In this document: positions 46,402 through 54,799 of the stretch, in pieces
Layout: every line of letters begins with the position of its first letter
Numbering within the stretch: position 1 is the stretch's first letter
From: Terribacillus saccharophilus
GTDB taxonomy: Bacteria > Bacillota > Bacilli > Bacillales > Amphibacillaceae
NCBI RefSeq assembly: GCF_002272745.1
Contig: NZ_NPBD01000007.1
Span: 248,001 to 312,000 of the forward strand
Direction: 5' to 3'
DNA length: 64,000 nt
Made by a program: the position numbers and the translations under genes
The notes under the pieces: model-generated
Database searches by the model: none
What the model was told of the DNA's origin: nothing
Seen by the model: the letters and a program-made list of their open reading frames with translations, nothing else

Positions 46402-47126
46402 AGACTACGGCTCATTTTCAGCTAGCGCGTTTTTCGAACCAAGTCGATATCGAGCAACTAGAATCAGCTTCCGTAGACGAATTGCACAAGCTGCTTGAAC
46501 ATGCGCATAGTGTCATGGGTAAAAGCTCCTCTGTCCATACTCGAGTAACTGTATGTACAGAAGATAAAAATTATGATACCCTTCACGCACTTTTGACTGA
46601 TTATGGATATGATTTATTTGCAAGGAAATACCTGTATCGCAAACAGCTGGCAGAGGAGCAGCGGCTTCCATTTAATTATCGTTGGGAAGCTATCGGAATG
46701 GGTGAAACGAATGAAAAAAGATTTCTGGAGATTTGGAAGTCTTGTATGGAACAGTCCGCTAATCGCGCCTCTACACGTTCTATAGAGAATCAGCTGGATG
46801 ATGTTAAGGGCCTTCTTGGCGAGAAATGGCAAACTAGCTGTCGAATCATCTTTCAGGGCAATATCCCAATTGCCATGACGATACCGCATCTGGAGCCGGG
46901 AAGAGATGGAGAAGGTCGTATTTATTATATCGGCACCGTGTCTGCAGCTCGCGGGAAGGGTTTAGGACAGATCGTCCATGCGGCCAGTCTTATGATGCTG
47001 AAAGAGATGGGCGCTGTCATATATGAAGGCAGCACCCATGCAGATAATTTGCCGATGCAGCGCGTATTTGAGAAGAATGGCTGTAAAGTTATCAGGAAAA
47101 TTGCAACTTACTATAAAGGTTTATAG
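46395..47126 (+). CDS. GNAT-family N-acetyltransferase
   Basis: A 243-residue protein whose C-terminal third is a GNAT fold: IYYIGTVSAARGKGLGQIVHAA contains the acetyl-CoA pyrophosphate loop (RGKGLG), followed by EGSTHADNLPMQRVFEKNGC. The N-terminal ~120 residues are less typical and may bind the substrate. ATG 46395 lies within the end of msrA (7-nt overlap), so the two are translationally coupled. The substrate is unknown. A link to oxidative damage repair is suggested by the coupling but not proven. Confidence 0.82.
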   Translation: MVETTAHFQLARFSNQVDIEQLESASVDELHKLLEHAHSVMGKSSSVHTRVTVCTEDKNYDTLHALLTDYGYDLFARKYLYRKQLAEEQRLPFNYRWEAIGMGETNEKRFLEIWKSCMEQSANRASTRSIENQLDDVKGLLGEKWQTSCRIIFQGNIPIAMTIPHLEPGRDGEGRIYYIGTVSAARGKGLGQIVHAASLMMLKEMGAVIYEGSTHADNLPMQRVFEKNGCKVIRKIATYYKGL

Positions 47127-47199
47127 CACCGAAGCACGTCCACTTTCGATATACTAGTAAAGAGATACATAGCAATAAAAAAATAAAGGGGGATGAAGT

Positions 47200-48021
47200 A
47201 TGTATAAGCTTGTAGCAATAGATATGGATGGAACGTTATTGAATGATCAGCATGAAGTGACAATGGAAGTGCATGAGACACTCCAGGAAGCGAAAAAGCT
47301 CGGGGTTAAAATTGTTCTGTGTACAGGCAGACCAATTCATGGTGTTTACCGTTATTTAGAAGAATTGATTCTGAATGAGGACGGAGATTTTGTCATTGCC
47401 TTTAACGGAGCACTTGTTCAGAATGCTCATACAAATGAAGTAGTATCGCAATTATCTTTATCTTACGATGACTTCATCGACTTACATCAGCTTAGTTTGA
47501 AACTTGATACGCCGATGCATTACTTTGACTCTAAATTCTTATATACATCGAACCGAAATATCAGCAACTATACAGTTCTGGAGTCCTTTATGACGAAGAT
47601 GCCGCTGCATTATCGCGCTGTCGATGAAATTCCCCGGGATGTGCTTGTTCCGAAGGTAATGTTTATTGATGAGCCGGAGCGGTTGAGCGAGACAATAGCC
47701 AATGTGCCGGATGAATGGAAGGGTCGTTTCACGATGGTGCAAAGCGCACCATACTTCTATGAAATACTTCATCCGGAAGCTAGCAAAGGCAGCGCAGTGA
47801 AACAGCTGGCCGAGCAGCTTGGAATCAAGCAGGAAGAGGTTATGGCAATTGGAGACAATGGAAATGACTTATCCATGATCCAATACGCCGGCTGCGGAGT
47901 GGCGATGGATAATGCCATTCCGGCTATAAAGGAAGCTGCTGATTTTATTACGACTTCCAATAATGCGCATGGCGTTGCAGAAGCAATTCGAAAGAAGATT
48001 TTGCAGGTGGGACAAGCATGA
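47200..48021 (+). CDS. Cof-type HAD phosphatase (YidA-like)
   Basis: A 273-residue HAD hydrolase of the Cof/IIB subfamily. Motif I is DMDGTLLND (D8, D10), motif II lies in CTGRP, motif III is the lysine in HPEASKGSAVK, and motif IV is GDNGNDLSMI. A large C2 cap sits between. Such enzymes dephosphorylate sugar phosphates or flavin-like substrates in the cytoplasm. ATG 47200 follows AAAGGGGGATG. Its stop overlaps the next gene start (ATGA). The substrate cannot be predicted; the partner epimerase suggests a sugar phosphate. Confidence 0.88.
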   Translation: MYKLVAIDMDGTLLNDQHEVTMEVHETLQEAKKLGVKIVLCTGRPIHGVYRYLEELILNEDGDFVIAFNGALVQNAHTNEVVSQLSLSYDDFIDLHQLSLKLDTPMHYFDSKFLYTSNRNISNYTVLESFMTKMPLHYRAVDEIPRDVLVPKVMFIDEPERLSETIANVPDEWKGRFTMVQSAPYFYEILHPEASKGSAVKQLAEQLGIKQEEVMAIGDNGNDLSMIQYAGCGVAMDNAIPAIKEAADFITTSNNAHGVAEAIRKKILQVGQA

Positions 48022-48896
48022 TTCGTCTCGAAAATGAAGCGCTGATAGTGGATATTGCAGAATTGGGTGCTGAAGTTAGAAATGTGCTGCATAAAGATAC
48101 GCAGCTTTCCTATATGTGGAGCGGCGATGCTGCCTATTGGGGCCGCGTTTCTCCTGTTCTGTTCCCGATTGTCGGGCGGTTGAAGGGTGGGCAGTATACA
48201 GCGGAAGGTAAGACATACGAGCTTTCCCAGCATGGTTTCCTGCGGGATGCTGTTTTTCAAGTGTCAGACGCACAAGCCACTGCTGTTACATTTGCTAAAG
48301 AATCGAACGGAGAATACCGAGATGTGTATCCTTACGAGTTTCGAGTGGAAATTCGTTACCGGCTGGAAGCGGATCAGCTGCATGTGGACTGGAAAGTGAA
48401 CAGTTTGGAAGAGGAAGATACGATGTACTTTTCTATAGGTGCTCATCCAGCTTTTCGCGTCCCGCTTCAATCAGGTGAACATGCCGCTGATTATAAGCTT
48501 CACTTGAAGCCAGTACAAGACAAACAAATCACAACTTATGAATTGGCTGATGGATTAATCCAAGAGAAAGAACAGCCGGCTGTATTGCCGGCCGTGCCGA
48601 TTCAGGCAGCACTTTTCGAGAATGATGCCCTTGTTTACGATCATATCAAAGAAGTGCGTCTCCAATCCAGTGCAGGAAATGGTGTGGCTGTCTCACTGTC
48701 AGGCTTTCCGTATGTCGGAATATGGTCCAAATATGATGCCGTATCAGGTACGATGGCTCCTTTCGTATGTATCGAGCCGTGGTTTGGAATTGCTGATACA
48801 ACGGATTCAAAAGGAGTTTTATCACAAAAGGCAGGGATACAGAAGCTTGCTCCGGACGCAGAGTTCAACAGTTCTTATCGAATGACTTTCTTCTAA
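48018..48896 (+). CDS. aldose 1-epimerase family protein (LacX-like)
   Basis: A 292-residue galactose-mutarotase-like beta-sandwich protein of the LacX/YeaD subgroup. Landmarks are SYMWSGDAAYWGRVSPVLFPIVGRL, QHGFLRDAVF with the active-site histidine, and SIGAHPAFRVP with the second one. FVCIEPWFGIAD contains the catalytic glutamate. It is distinct from GalM at 269. The ATG overlaps the HAD stop codon, so the two are co-translated. It may act on a phosphorylated or free sugar handled by the phosphatase. A terminator follows. Confidence 0.85.
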   Translation: MIRLENEALIVDIAELGAEVRNVLHKDTQLSYMWSGDAAYWGRVSPVLFPIVGRLKGGQYTAEGKTYELSQHGFLRDAVFQVSDAQATAVTFAKESNGEYRDVYPYEFRVEIRYRLEADQLHVDWKVNSLEEEDTMYFSIGAHPAFRVPLQSGEHAADYKLHLKPVQDKQITTYELADGLIQEKEQPAVLPAVPIQAALFENDALVYDHIKEVRLQSSAGNGVAVSLSGFPYVGIWSKYDAVSGTMAPFVCIEPWFGIADTTDSKGVLSQKAGIQKLAPDAEFNSSYRMTFF

Positions 48897-48899
48897 TTT

Positions 48900-48930
48900 A
48901 AAGATCGCTCCCTTCAGGTAGCGGTCTTTT
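48900..48930 (+). terminator. intrinsic terminator
   Basis: A stem of about 12 bp with one unpaired C-T position and a G-T pair, loop TTCA, T4 tail. Confidence 0.7.
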
Positions 48931-49001
48931 CTAAACGAGTGAAAATGAGTGAATTAACGTAAACTAGCTAATATTATTTGAAAGTAGGTTTGGCACACAG
49001 C

Positions 49002-51077
49002 ATGAGTTTCTTTACAGCATTGTTCGTATTATTATTAGCGGTCCTCCTTTCGACTGCAGTCAGTAAAATATTGCCTCTGCCGCTTGCACTAATCCAGATT
49101 ATCCTTGGTTTGGCCGCATCTATACTTCCCCTACATTTATCACTTGAATTCGAGCCTGAATTATTCATGATTTGTGTAATTGCTCCGCTCCTATTCAGTG
49201 AGGGTCAAAAAGCATCTCGAAAAGAGTTATGGCAGCTGAGGACGCCAATTATACTGCTAGCTTTTGGACTTGTTTTTCTTACAGTCGGACTAGGAGGCTA
49301 TTTGATCCACTGGCTTATTCCATCCATGCCTCTGGCCGTTGCATTCGCATTGGCTGCAACGATATCACCAACGGATAATGTGGCAGTAAAATCAATTACG
49401 CGTGGATTGAAGCTGCCATCAAATGTAATGCCGATATTAGAAGGAGAATCCTTGCTAAATGATGCAGCTGGAATCGTATCTTTCAAAGTGGCGCTTGCTG
49501 CTGCGCTGACTGGTGTCTTTTCGTTCGGGGGAGCATCAGTAGAATTTTTGTTCGTCTCAATCGGTGGCTTGGTCATCGGTGTAGTAGCTGGATATGTGAT
49601 CGTCACCATCCGGCTGCAGCTGATGAAATATGGCTTTCAGGATGATTCCATGCTCATTGTCCTGCAGGTGATGACGCCATTCTTCCTATATGTACTAGCA
49701 GAAGAGGTGCATGTTTCCGGGATTCTGGCCGTGGTAGCCGCTAGTATCATTCATGGTATTGAACGTGATCGTCTGCAGCAGACGACAACCAAGCTGCAAA
49801 TCCTATCCAATAATACGTGGACAATTGTAGAGTATGTATTGAATGGTCTTGTTTTCGTCCTATTAGGGTTTCTATTACCTGAAGTGTATCAGGGAATTCA
49901 GGATACGGACGAAATCGGTATGGGTAGGTTGTTTGGAGTTATTATCATCGTCTTTATCGCTTTGTTCGTTATCCGTTTCCTATGGGTGTACAGCTTGTAC
50001 AAACCTTTTACAACACTTCCAAAAAGCAGAATGGAGCGTTTTATGTCCAGGAACTATCCGAACAAAGTAATTGCAGAGGATACGGAAACCGTCGGGCGCG
50101 CTTATTATGCGCTCATTATGGCTACGAGCGGAATTCATGGAACAATTACACTGGCAACTGCTTTGTCCATTCCTTTTTATTTAGATAATGGCTCATTGTT
50201 CCCAATGCGAAATACGGTATTATTCGTCGCAACAGGAGTGATACTGCTCAGCCTGATTTTTGCGGCTGTTGGTTTGCCGATCATGATTCCGAAGCCGACA
50301 AAAAGAGATGACGGGCTGCTTCCCTTTAAAGAGGTGTATCGCCTTATCCTTAAGCAGACGATTAATCAGCTCCAGGCAGACGCTGTCCGGGAAACACAGC
50401 TGGCTGTAAACGTGGTAGTGCGTGATTTGGAGGAGCAGCTTGTCGACCTGGAAAAAGGTATATTGCAGGATCCGAACAAGCAGACAATTGAATCCTTGAT
50501 TAAAGTCGGCAGGGAAGCAGAACATAGACGCATTAAAGATATGGGAGCAGGAAATGTCGTTTCTGAGGAAGCTTATCAATTATACCAGGTACTTAGCACC
50601 CAGCCAGAGCAATACCTTGTCAATACTACCTTCAGCAGGTTTAAACGAGCATTCCAGATTGCGAGGACCCGGCGCAAGTTCCGTAAGCAATGGAAAGAAA
50701 ACTGGAAGCTGCATGCAGAACAGATCCTAAGCAAAAATCCGGAGGTTGGCAATGAGCTGAAACAGTTGCGAGCTGCTGGCGCTCAAGCAGCTATTGATGC
50801 GATAAGGGAGCAGACTAATTCTTCAAACCGTCATGAATCCTTGATTGTGACACAGTTATACAATAAGAAACTAGCCGGACGCTATCGTTCCTTTGAAAGC
50901 AATGAAGCATTTCAAGAGCAGCTTCATAAGTTTCGGATGCGTGCAATCCGGATGGAAAGAGATGCAATTCATGAATATATACAAGAAGAACGTATATCTG
51001 TGGCGACAGCAGCTAAACTAAGAGAAGCTGTCACTTATGATGAAATGGTCGTTTTAAGCGTAGATTCATCCCATTAA
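49002..51077 (+). CDS. Na+/H+ antiporter, CPA1 family (NhaK/YvgP-like)
   Basis: A 691-residue CPA1 antiporter. The membrane part (residues ~1-430) has about 12 helices and the ATISPTDNVAVKS and EGESLLNDA motifs that hold the transport aspartates. The remaining ~260 residues are a cytoplasmic, largely helical and charged tail likely to regulate activity. It should expel Na+ (or K+/Li+) for H+, useful at high salt and pH. ATG 49002 puts TM1 close to the start as in relatives; a TTG at 48978 adds eight residues, and neither has a strong ribosome-binding site. Confidence 0.88.
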   Translation: MSFFTALFVLLLAVLLSTAVSKILPLPLALIQIILGLAASILPLHLSLEFEPELFMICVIAPLLFSEGQKASRKELWQLRTPIILLAFGLVFLTVGLGGYLIHWLIPSMPLAVAFALAATISPTDNVAVKSITRGLKLPSNVMPILEGESLLNDAAGIVSFKVALAAALTGVFSFGGASVEFLFVSIGGLVIGVVAGYVIVTIRLQLMKYGFQDDSMLIVLQVMTPFFLYVLAEEVHVSGILAVVAASIIHGIERDRLQQTTTKLQILSNNTWTIVEYVLNGLVFVLLGFLLPEVYQGIQDTDEIGMGRLFGVIIIVFIALFVIRFLWVYSLYKPFTTLPKSRMERFMSRNYPNKVIAEDTETVGRAYYALIMATSGIHGTITLATALSIPFYLDNGSLFPMRNTVLFVATGVILLSLIFAAVGLPIMIPKPTKRDDGLLPFKEVYRLILKQTINQLQADAVRETQLAVNVVVRDLEEQLVDLEKGILQDPNKQTIESLIKVGREAEHRRIKDMGAGNVVSEEAYQLYQVLSTQPEQYLVNTTFSRFKRAFQIARTRRKFRKQWKENWKLHAEQILSKNPEVGNELKQLRAAGAQAAIDAIREQTNSSNRHESLIVTQLYNKKLAGRYRSFESNEAFQEQLHKFRMRAIRMERDAIHEYIQEERISVATAAKLREAVTYDEMVVLSVDSSH

Positions 51078-51081
51078 TCTG

Positions 51082-51109
51082 CAGCCTTGTCTTTCATATG
51101 ACAAGGCTG
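51082..51109 (+). terminator. hairpin after the antiporter gene
   Basis: A 10-bp stem CAGCCTTGTC / GACAAGGCTG with an 8-nt loop but no T-run. It may be a weak terminator or a 3' stabiliser. Confidence 0.5.
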
Positions 51110-51274
51110 TACACTTGGGTTAGTAGTTAGAATATTGTTAATAGAATTACTTTTAATTTAGTTCTACGTAATGTGTAATTAATATGGCATAATAGGACTC
51201 GTTGTGAAATATATGTTTTACTTTGATGATTAACATCGTCGCAGTTTTGGCTATATACGCGAAAGGGGAACAAC

Positions 51275-52459
51275 ATGAGTTATATTATCGGCATCATCGG
51301 TTTATTCGTGTTTCTAGGATTAGCTTGGATTGCTAGTTCGAATAAAAAAATGATTAAGATTCGCCCGATCATTATCATGATCATCCTACAGCTTGTACTT
51401 GGATTCATTCTATTGAATACAGAAGTAGGTAACTACTTGGTAAAAGGTATTTCAGATGGGTTCAATCTATTGCTTGGCTACGCAGCTGAAGGAATTAACT
51501 TCGTCTTCGGTGGATTAGTGAATGTAGAAGAATCCGCATTCTTTATGAATGTGTTGCTGCCGATTGTATTCATCTCGGCATTGATCGGTATCCTTCAATA
51601 TTGGCGGATTCTTCCTTTCTTCATTAAATATATCGGTCTTGCGCTTAGCAAAGTAAATGGTCTGGGAAAACTGGAATCCTATAATGCTGTTGCATCAGCG
51701 ATTCTAGGTCAGTCAGAAGTATTCATTTCTTTGAAAAAACAGCTTGGCTTGCTGCCGCGTCATCGTCTGTATACGCTTTGTGCATCTGCCATGTCCACTG
51801 TTTCTATGTCTATTGTTGGATCGTATATGACAATGCTAGATCCGCGTTATGTAGTAACAGCGCTAGTATTGAATCTGTTTGGCGGATTCATCATCGCCTC
51901 TATCATCAATCCTTATGAAGTGGATCCTAAGGAAGATATGATTGAGGAAGAAAAAGGCGAGAAGCAATCCTTCTTCGAAATGCTCGGGGAATATATCATG
52001 GATGGTTTCAAAGTAGCTATTGTTGTTGCTGCAATGCTGATTGGTTTCGTTGCGCTAATTGCTATGATTAACAGTATCTTCTCAGGAATTTTCGGCATCA
52101 GCTTCCAAGACTTGCTTGGTTATGTATTTTCTCCATTCGCATTCCTTATGGGTGTCCCTTGGTCAGAAGCTGTTGATGCAGGAAGCATCATGGCTACGAA
52201 GATGGTATCCAATGAATTCGTAGCGATGCAGATTCTATCTGGTGGAGACTTTGTTTTGAGTGATCGCGTTGTCGCCATCGTATCTGTATTCCTTGTTTCC
52301 TTTGCGAACTTCTCTTCTATCGGTATCATTGCTGGTGCGGTGAAAGGTTTGAATGAAAAACAAGGAAATGTTGTAGCGAAATTCGGTTTGAAGCTGCTTT
52401 ACGGTGCTACACTTGTTAGTTTCCTATCTGCAACGGTTGTTGGTCTATTAATGCCATAA
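51275..52459 (+). CDS. nupC: concentrative nucleoside transporter NupC
   Basis: A 394-residue CNT-family symporter that takes up nucleosides with H+ or Na+. Landmarks are [13 protein letters not shown] (re-entrant HP1 region), [19 protein letters not shown], and [15 protein letters not shown] (HP2 and TM8), with the conserved Gln/Ser/Asn that bind ribose and base. ATG 51275 follows GAAAGGGGAAC. It is monocistronic, ending in a strong terminator. Intergenic 51078-51274 holds an AT-rich promoter region without an obvious riboswitch. Confidence 0.92.
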   Translation: MSYIIGIIGLFVFLGLAWIASSNKKMIKIRPIIIMIILQLVLGFILLNTEVGNYLVKGISDGFNLLLGYAAEGINFVFGGLVNVEESAFFMNVLLPIVFISALIGILQYWRILPFFIKYIGLALSKVNGLGKLESYNAVASAILGQSEVFISLKKQLGLLPRHRLYTLCASAMSTVSMSIVGSYMTMLDPRYVVTALVLNLFGGFIIASIINPYEVDPKEDMIEEEKGEKQSFFEMLGEYIMDGFKVAIVVAAMLIGFVALIAMINSIFSGIFGISFQDLLGYVFSPFAFLMGVPWSEAVDAGSIMATKMVSNEFVAMQILSGGDFVLSDRVVAIVSVFLVSFANFSSIGIIAGAVKGLNEKQGNVVAKFGLKLLYGATLVSFLSATVVGLLMP

Positions 52460-52466
52460 ATAAGAG

Positions 52467-52497
52467 GAACACCACGTAAACGTGGTGTTCTTTTTTT
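52467..52497 (+). terminator. intrinsic terminator of nupC
   Basis: A 10-11-bp stem GAACACCACG / CGTGGTGTTC followed by T7. Confidence 0.92.
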
Positions 52498-52502
52498 GTT
52501 AC

Positions 52503-52531
52503 TTGACGTAAATAGATATCTAAAATATACT
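52503..52531 (+). promoter_or_regulatory. sigma-A promoter of the VOC dioxygenase gene
   Basis: TTGACG (52503-52508), 17-bp spacer, TATACT (52526-52531): one of the best promoters in the window. The leader is ~30 nt. Confidence 0.85.
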
Positions 52532-52549
52532 TACTTACATAAAGTAAGT
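52529..52549. promoter_or_regulatory. operator overlapping the promoter start
   Basis: ACTTACTT-acata-AAGTAAGT is a perfect 8-bp inverted repeat with a 5-base spacer, covering the -10 end and the transcription start. TTACT...AGTAA half-sites resemble those I recall for the DUF24/MarR-type quinone sensors YodB and CatR, which control catDE in B. subtilis. Confidence 0.65.
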
Positions 52550-52566
52550 TAAGAGGGGGAGCTTGT

Positions 52567-53424
52567 ATGCACTACCAACAACCACCACAGACATACATTG
52601 GGCAAGTAAAATTACGTGTGGCAGATTTGGCACAATCTGTTGCCTATTATACAAAAGTGATTGGTTTACACATTATAGAAGAAGAACAAGGAAAGGTAAC
52701 GCTTGGAACTGGAAACAAAATTCTGCTTTATCTGGAGGAAGGTCAAAACCTTCAAAGCATGCCGGAGCGGCATGCAGGTTTGTATCATTTTGCCTTGCTT
52801 CTTCCCACCAGAGCTGATTTGGCTGATGTTGTAAAATTTTATGTGCTGAATCGAGTGCCCTTTGGAGCATCAGATCATGGGGTTAGTGAAGCCGTTTATC
52901 TAAATGATCCCGATGGCAATGGCATTGAGATTTATGCGGACAAACCAGACAAAGGCTGGAAATGGATCGATGGAGAAATTCAAATGACAACAGATCCGCT
53001 TGATGGCGATAGTTTATTAAAGGAAGCATCTAAAGAAGAATGGAATGGTCTTCCGGATGGAACTGTCATGGGCCACATTCACTTATATATGCGTCATCTA
53101 GGTGAAGCTGCTGCTTTTTATAACGATGTACTTGGCTTCCAGACAGTCGTTTCTAGCTACCCAGGCGCTTTATTCGTATCGACGGGAAATTATCATCATC
53201 ATATTGGCCTTAATACATGGCATGGTGCCAATGCACCTTCTGTTAATTCAGATGAAGCAGGCATGGAATGGTTCACAATTGTCTTCCCGGATGAAGAGAA
53301 ACTTCAGGCAGCGATTAAAAGGGCAGAGTCAGTTGGATCACCGATAAAACAAGAAATGAATAGTTACACACTTATAGATCCGGTAGGGTCAAAAGTAAGA
53401 TTAATCGTACACGGGCATAATTAA
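52567..53424 (+). CDS. catE: VOC-family catechol 2,3-dioxygenase (CatE-like)
   Basis: A 285-residue protein with two vicinal-oxygen-chelate modules (residues ~10-130 and ~160-280). Metal ligands fit histidines in GLYHFALL and GHIHLYM-type positions and a glutamate in GNGIEIYAD. In B. subtilis the homologue CatE, with CatD, cleaves catechol and protects from quinone stress. No catD-like DoxX gene precedes it here. ATG 52567 follows AGAGGGGGAGC. The promoter with overlapping inverted repeat implies repression relieved by electrophiles. A strong terminator overlaps its stop codon. Confidence 0.88.
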   Translation: MHYQQPPQTYIGQVKLRVADLAQSVAYYTKVIGLHIIEEEQGKVTLGTGNKILLYLEEGQNLQSMPERHAGLYHFALLLPTRADLADVVKFYVLNRVPFGASDHGVSEAVYLNDPDGNGIEIYADKPDKGWKWIDGEIQMTTDPLDGDSLLKEASKEEWNGLPDGTVMGHIHLYMRHLGEAAAFYNDVLGFQTVVSSYPGALFVSTGNYHHHIGLNTWHGANAPSVNSDEAGMEWFTIVFPDEEKLQAAIKRAESVGSPIKQEMNSYTLIDPVGSKVRLIVHGHN

Positions 53425-53461
53425 AGACACACAACAGCAGCTGCTGTTGTGTGTCTTTTTA
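53423..53461 (+). terminator. terminator formed by a 36-bp palindrome
   Basis: AAAGACACACAACAGCAG (53423-53440) is directly followed by its reverse complement (53441-53458) and T's. The palindrome starts inside the TAA stop of the dioxygenase gene. Confidence 0.9.
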
Positions 53462-53507
53462 TTTCTGTGCCATAATAATGGGAACGAAAAATAAAAGGAG
53501 TTTACGG

Positions 53508-54701
53508 ATGACACAACTAATACAGAAGCTTAAGCAATTTCTTCCTGCAGAAGTGCAGGTCGCAACTGAAGGAAATCTGCTGCGCCTTTTGACAGCAGAA
53601 GGAAAGCCATGCGGTATTGTAGATGTAGATGAAAATGAGAATCTTATTGGGTTTGACTTGCAGATGATGCTGCCAGATGAAGAAGGCAGCGATGCTCGTG
53701 TACTTGCACAGCAGTTTGCTGCAGCTTTTTATCCGGAAGCAGCCGAAGTAATTCAGCAGGATTATGCTGCACAGAGCCAGAGCACGTTAATCCGTTTGGC
53801 TGAAAAAGATGCAGTCCACCATTTACCGATACCTGGTGCAGGATTAGCTGTAGAGATCCATGATTCGGGTTTTGTTACGGCAGCGCAGCTATATCGGAAT
53901 ACATATACATTGATTGATAGTGATGAGTTGATAGATGTGACGGAGGCAAAACAAAAACTGCTTGCCGAAACACCTATTGTGGTTGCAGTGGAAGGTGGAA
54001 GTACATTATATAAGCTTTCGGATCAAGCTATTGGCGTGCATGCAGACGGTACAGTATTATTCACCGAACTCCCGCCGGTTCTCGCAGATATCGAGGCTGC
54101 AGACGACCATAAGGATTGGGCAAGCTTAATGGGGATAACAAAGGACTTTGTAAACTATTATAACGAAGATGGTGTACAACTTTGGGCGGAAAAAGATCTT
54201 GTAGATAATCAGCCTATTAATGAAATCCCTGATCAAGTTACGGTCCGAAAGAATGAGGAAGTACAGTTTTATTCAGGAGCTACGCCATGGAATAAAGACA
54301 GGAGATATACAGAGGAGGAGCTTAAGCAGCAAGCAGTACTTTTTCTTTCAGCTGTAACAGATCAGCCGCTTGGGGAATGGAAGCATGCTGGAGAGCAGCT
54401 GGCCCCGGATGCTTCTATTGAGGACGAGCTTGAACCAGCATATATTTTTCTTTTTGCTTACACCAAATCAGGTATTTCTGTAGAAGGAGTAGAGGCTAGC
54501 ATTCACGTTGGAATATATTCTGGACTCATTAGAGAGTGCATAGTAGACCGTGTACCAGATGCTGTCAAAGCTAAAAAACAATTGATTTTTAGTGAGCAAG
54601 CAAAGCAGCAGCTGGATGATTTGCTGCAGCTTGAGTTAGCATGGGTTGAACTCCAAGAGGCAAGTCAATATGAGCTCGTATATGTTCGGACAGATAGATA
54701 A
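53508..54701 (+). CDS. hypothetical protein, possibly YcdB/YcdC-like repeat domains
   Basis: A 397-residue soluble, strongly acidic protein. It lacks a signal peptide and membrane helices. The two halves contain similar-looking segments (QLYRNTYTLIDSDELIDVTEAKQKL and VDRVPDAVKAKKQLIFSEQAKQQL), and the A-K-Q repeated helices with intervening strands recall YcdB/YcdC or PepSY-like folds. I am not certain of any family. ATG 53508 follows AAAGGAG; an extension to 53451 runs into the preceding terminator. It is a single gene. No function is offered. Confidence 0.65.
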   Translation: MTQLIQKLKQFLPAEVQVATEGNLLRLLTAEGKPCGIVDVDENENLIGFDLQMMLPDEEGSDARVLAQQFAAAFYPEAAEVIQQDYAAQSQSTLIRLAEKDAVHHLPIPGAGLAVEIHDSGFVTAAQLYRNTYTLIDSDELIDVTEAKQKLLAETPIVVAVEGGSTLYKLSDQAIGVHADGTVLFTELPPVLADIEAADDHKDWASLMGITKDFVNYYNEDGVQLWAEKDLVDNQPINEIPDQVTVRKNEEVQFYSGATPWNKDRRYTEEELKQQAVLFLSAVTDQPLGEWKHAGEQLAPDASIEDELEPAYIFLFAYTKSGISVEGVEASIHVGIYSGLIRECIVDRVPDAVKAKKQLIFSEQAKQQLDDLLQLELAWVELQEASQYELVYVRTDR

Positions 54702-54734
54702 TTAAAATAAATTGATAAATAGGTTTTCAGGAGC

Positions 54735-54750
54735 ATGATAACGGTTACTT
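54735..54750 (+). promoter_or_regulatory. cre-like site before the SSS symporter
   Basis: ATGATAACGGTTACTT differs by one base from the cre-like site before kdgD (12737). It matches the CcpA consensus at 14 of 16 positions and lies 50 bp before the symporter start. Confidence 0.5.
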
Positions 54751-54799
54751 AAAAGAAGCCTGACAAAATTCGGGCTATACTTACATAAAGGGTGATCGC

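Noticed and set aside
49298..49609. Long antisense open frames inside the antiporter, nupC and other genes
   Set aside because: They are reverse-complement shadows of strongly biased codons, with no ribosome-binding site or recognisable protein.
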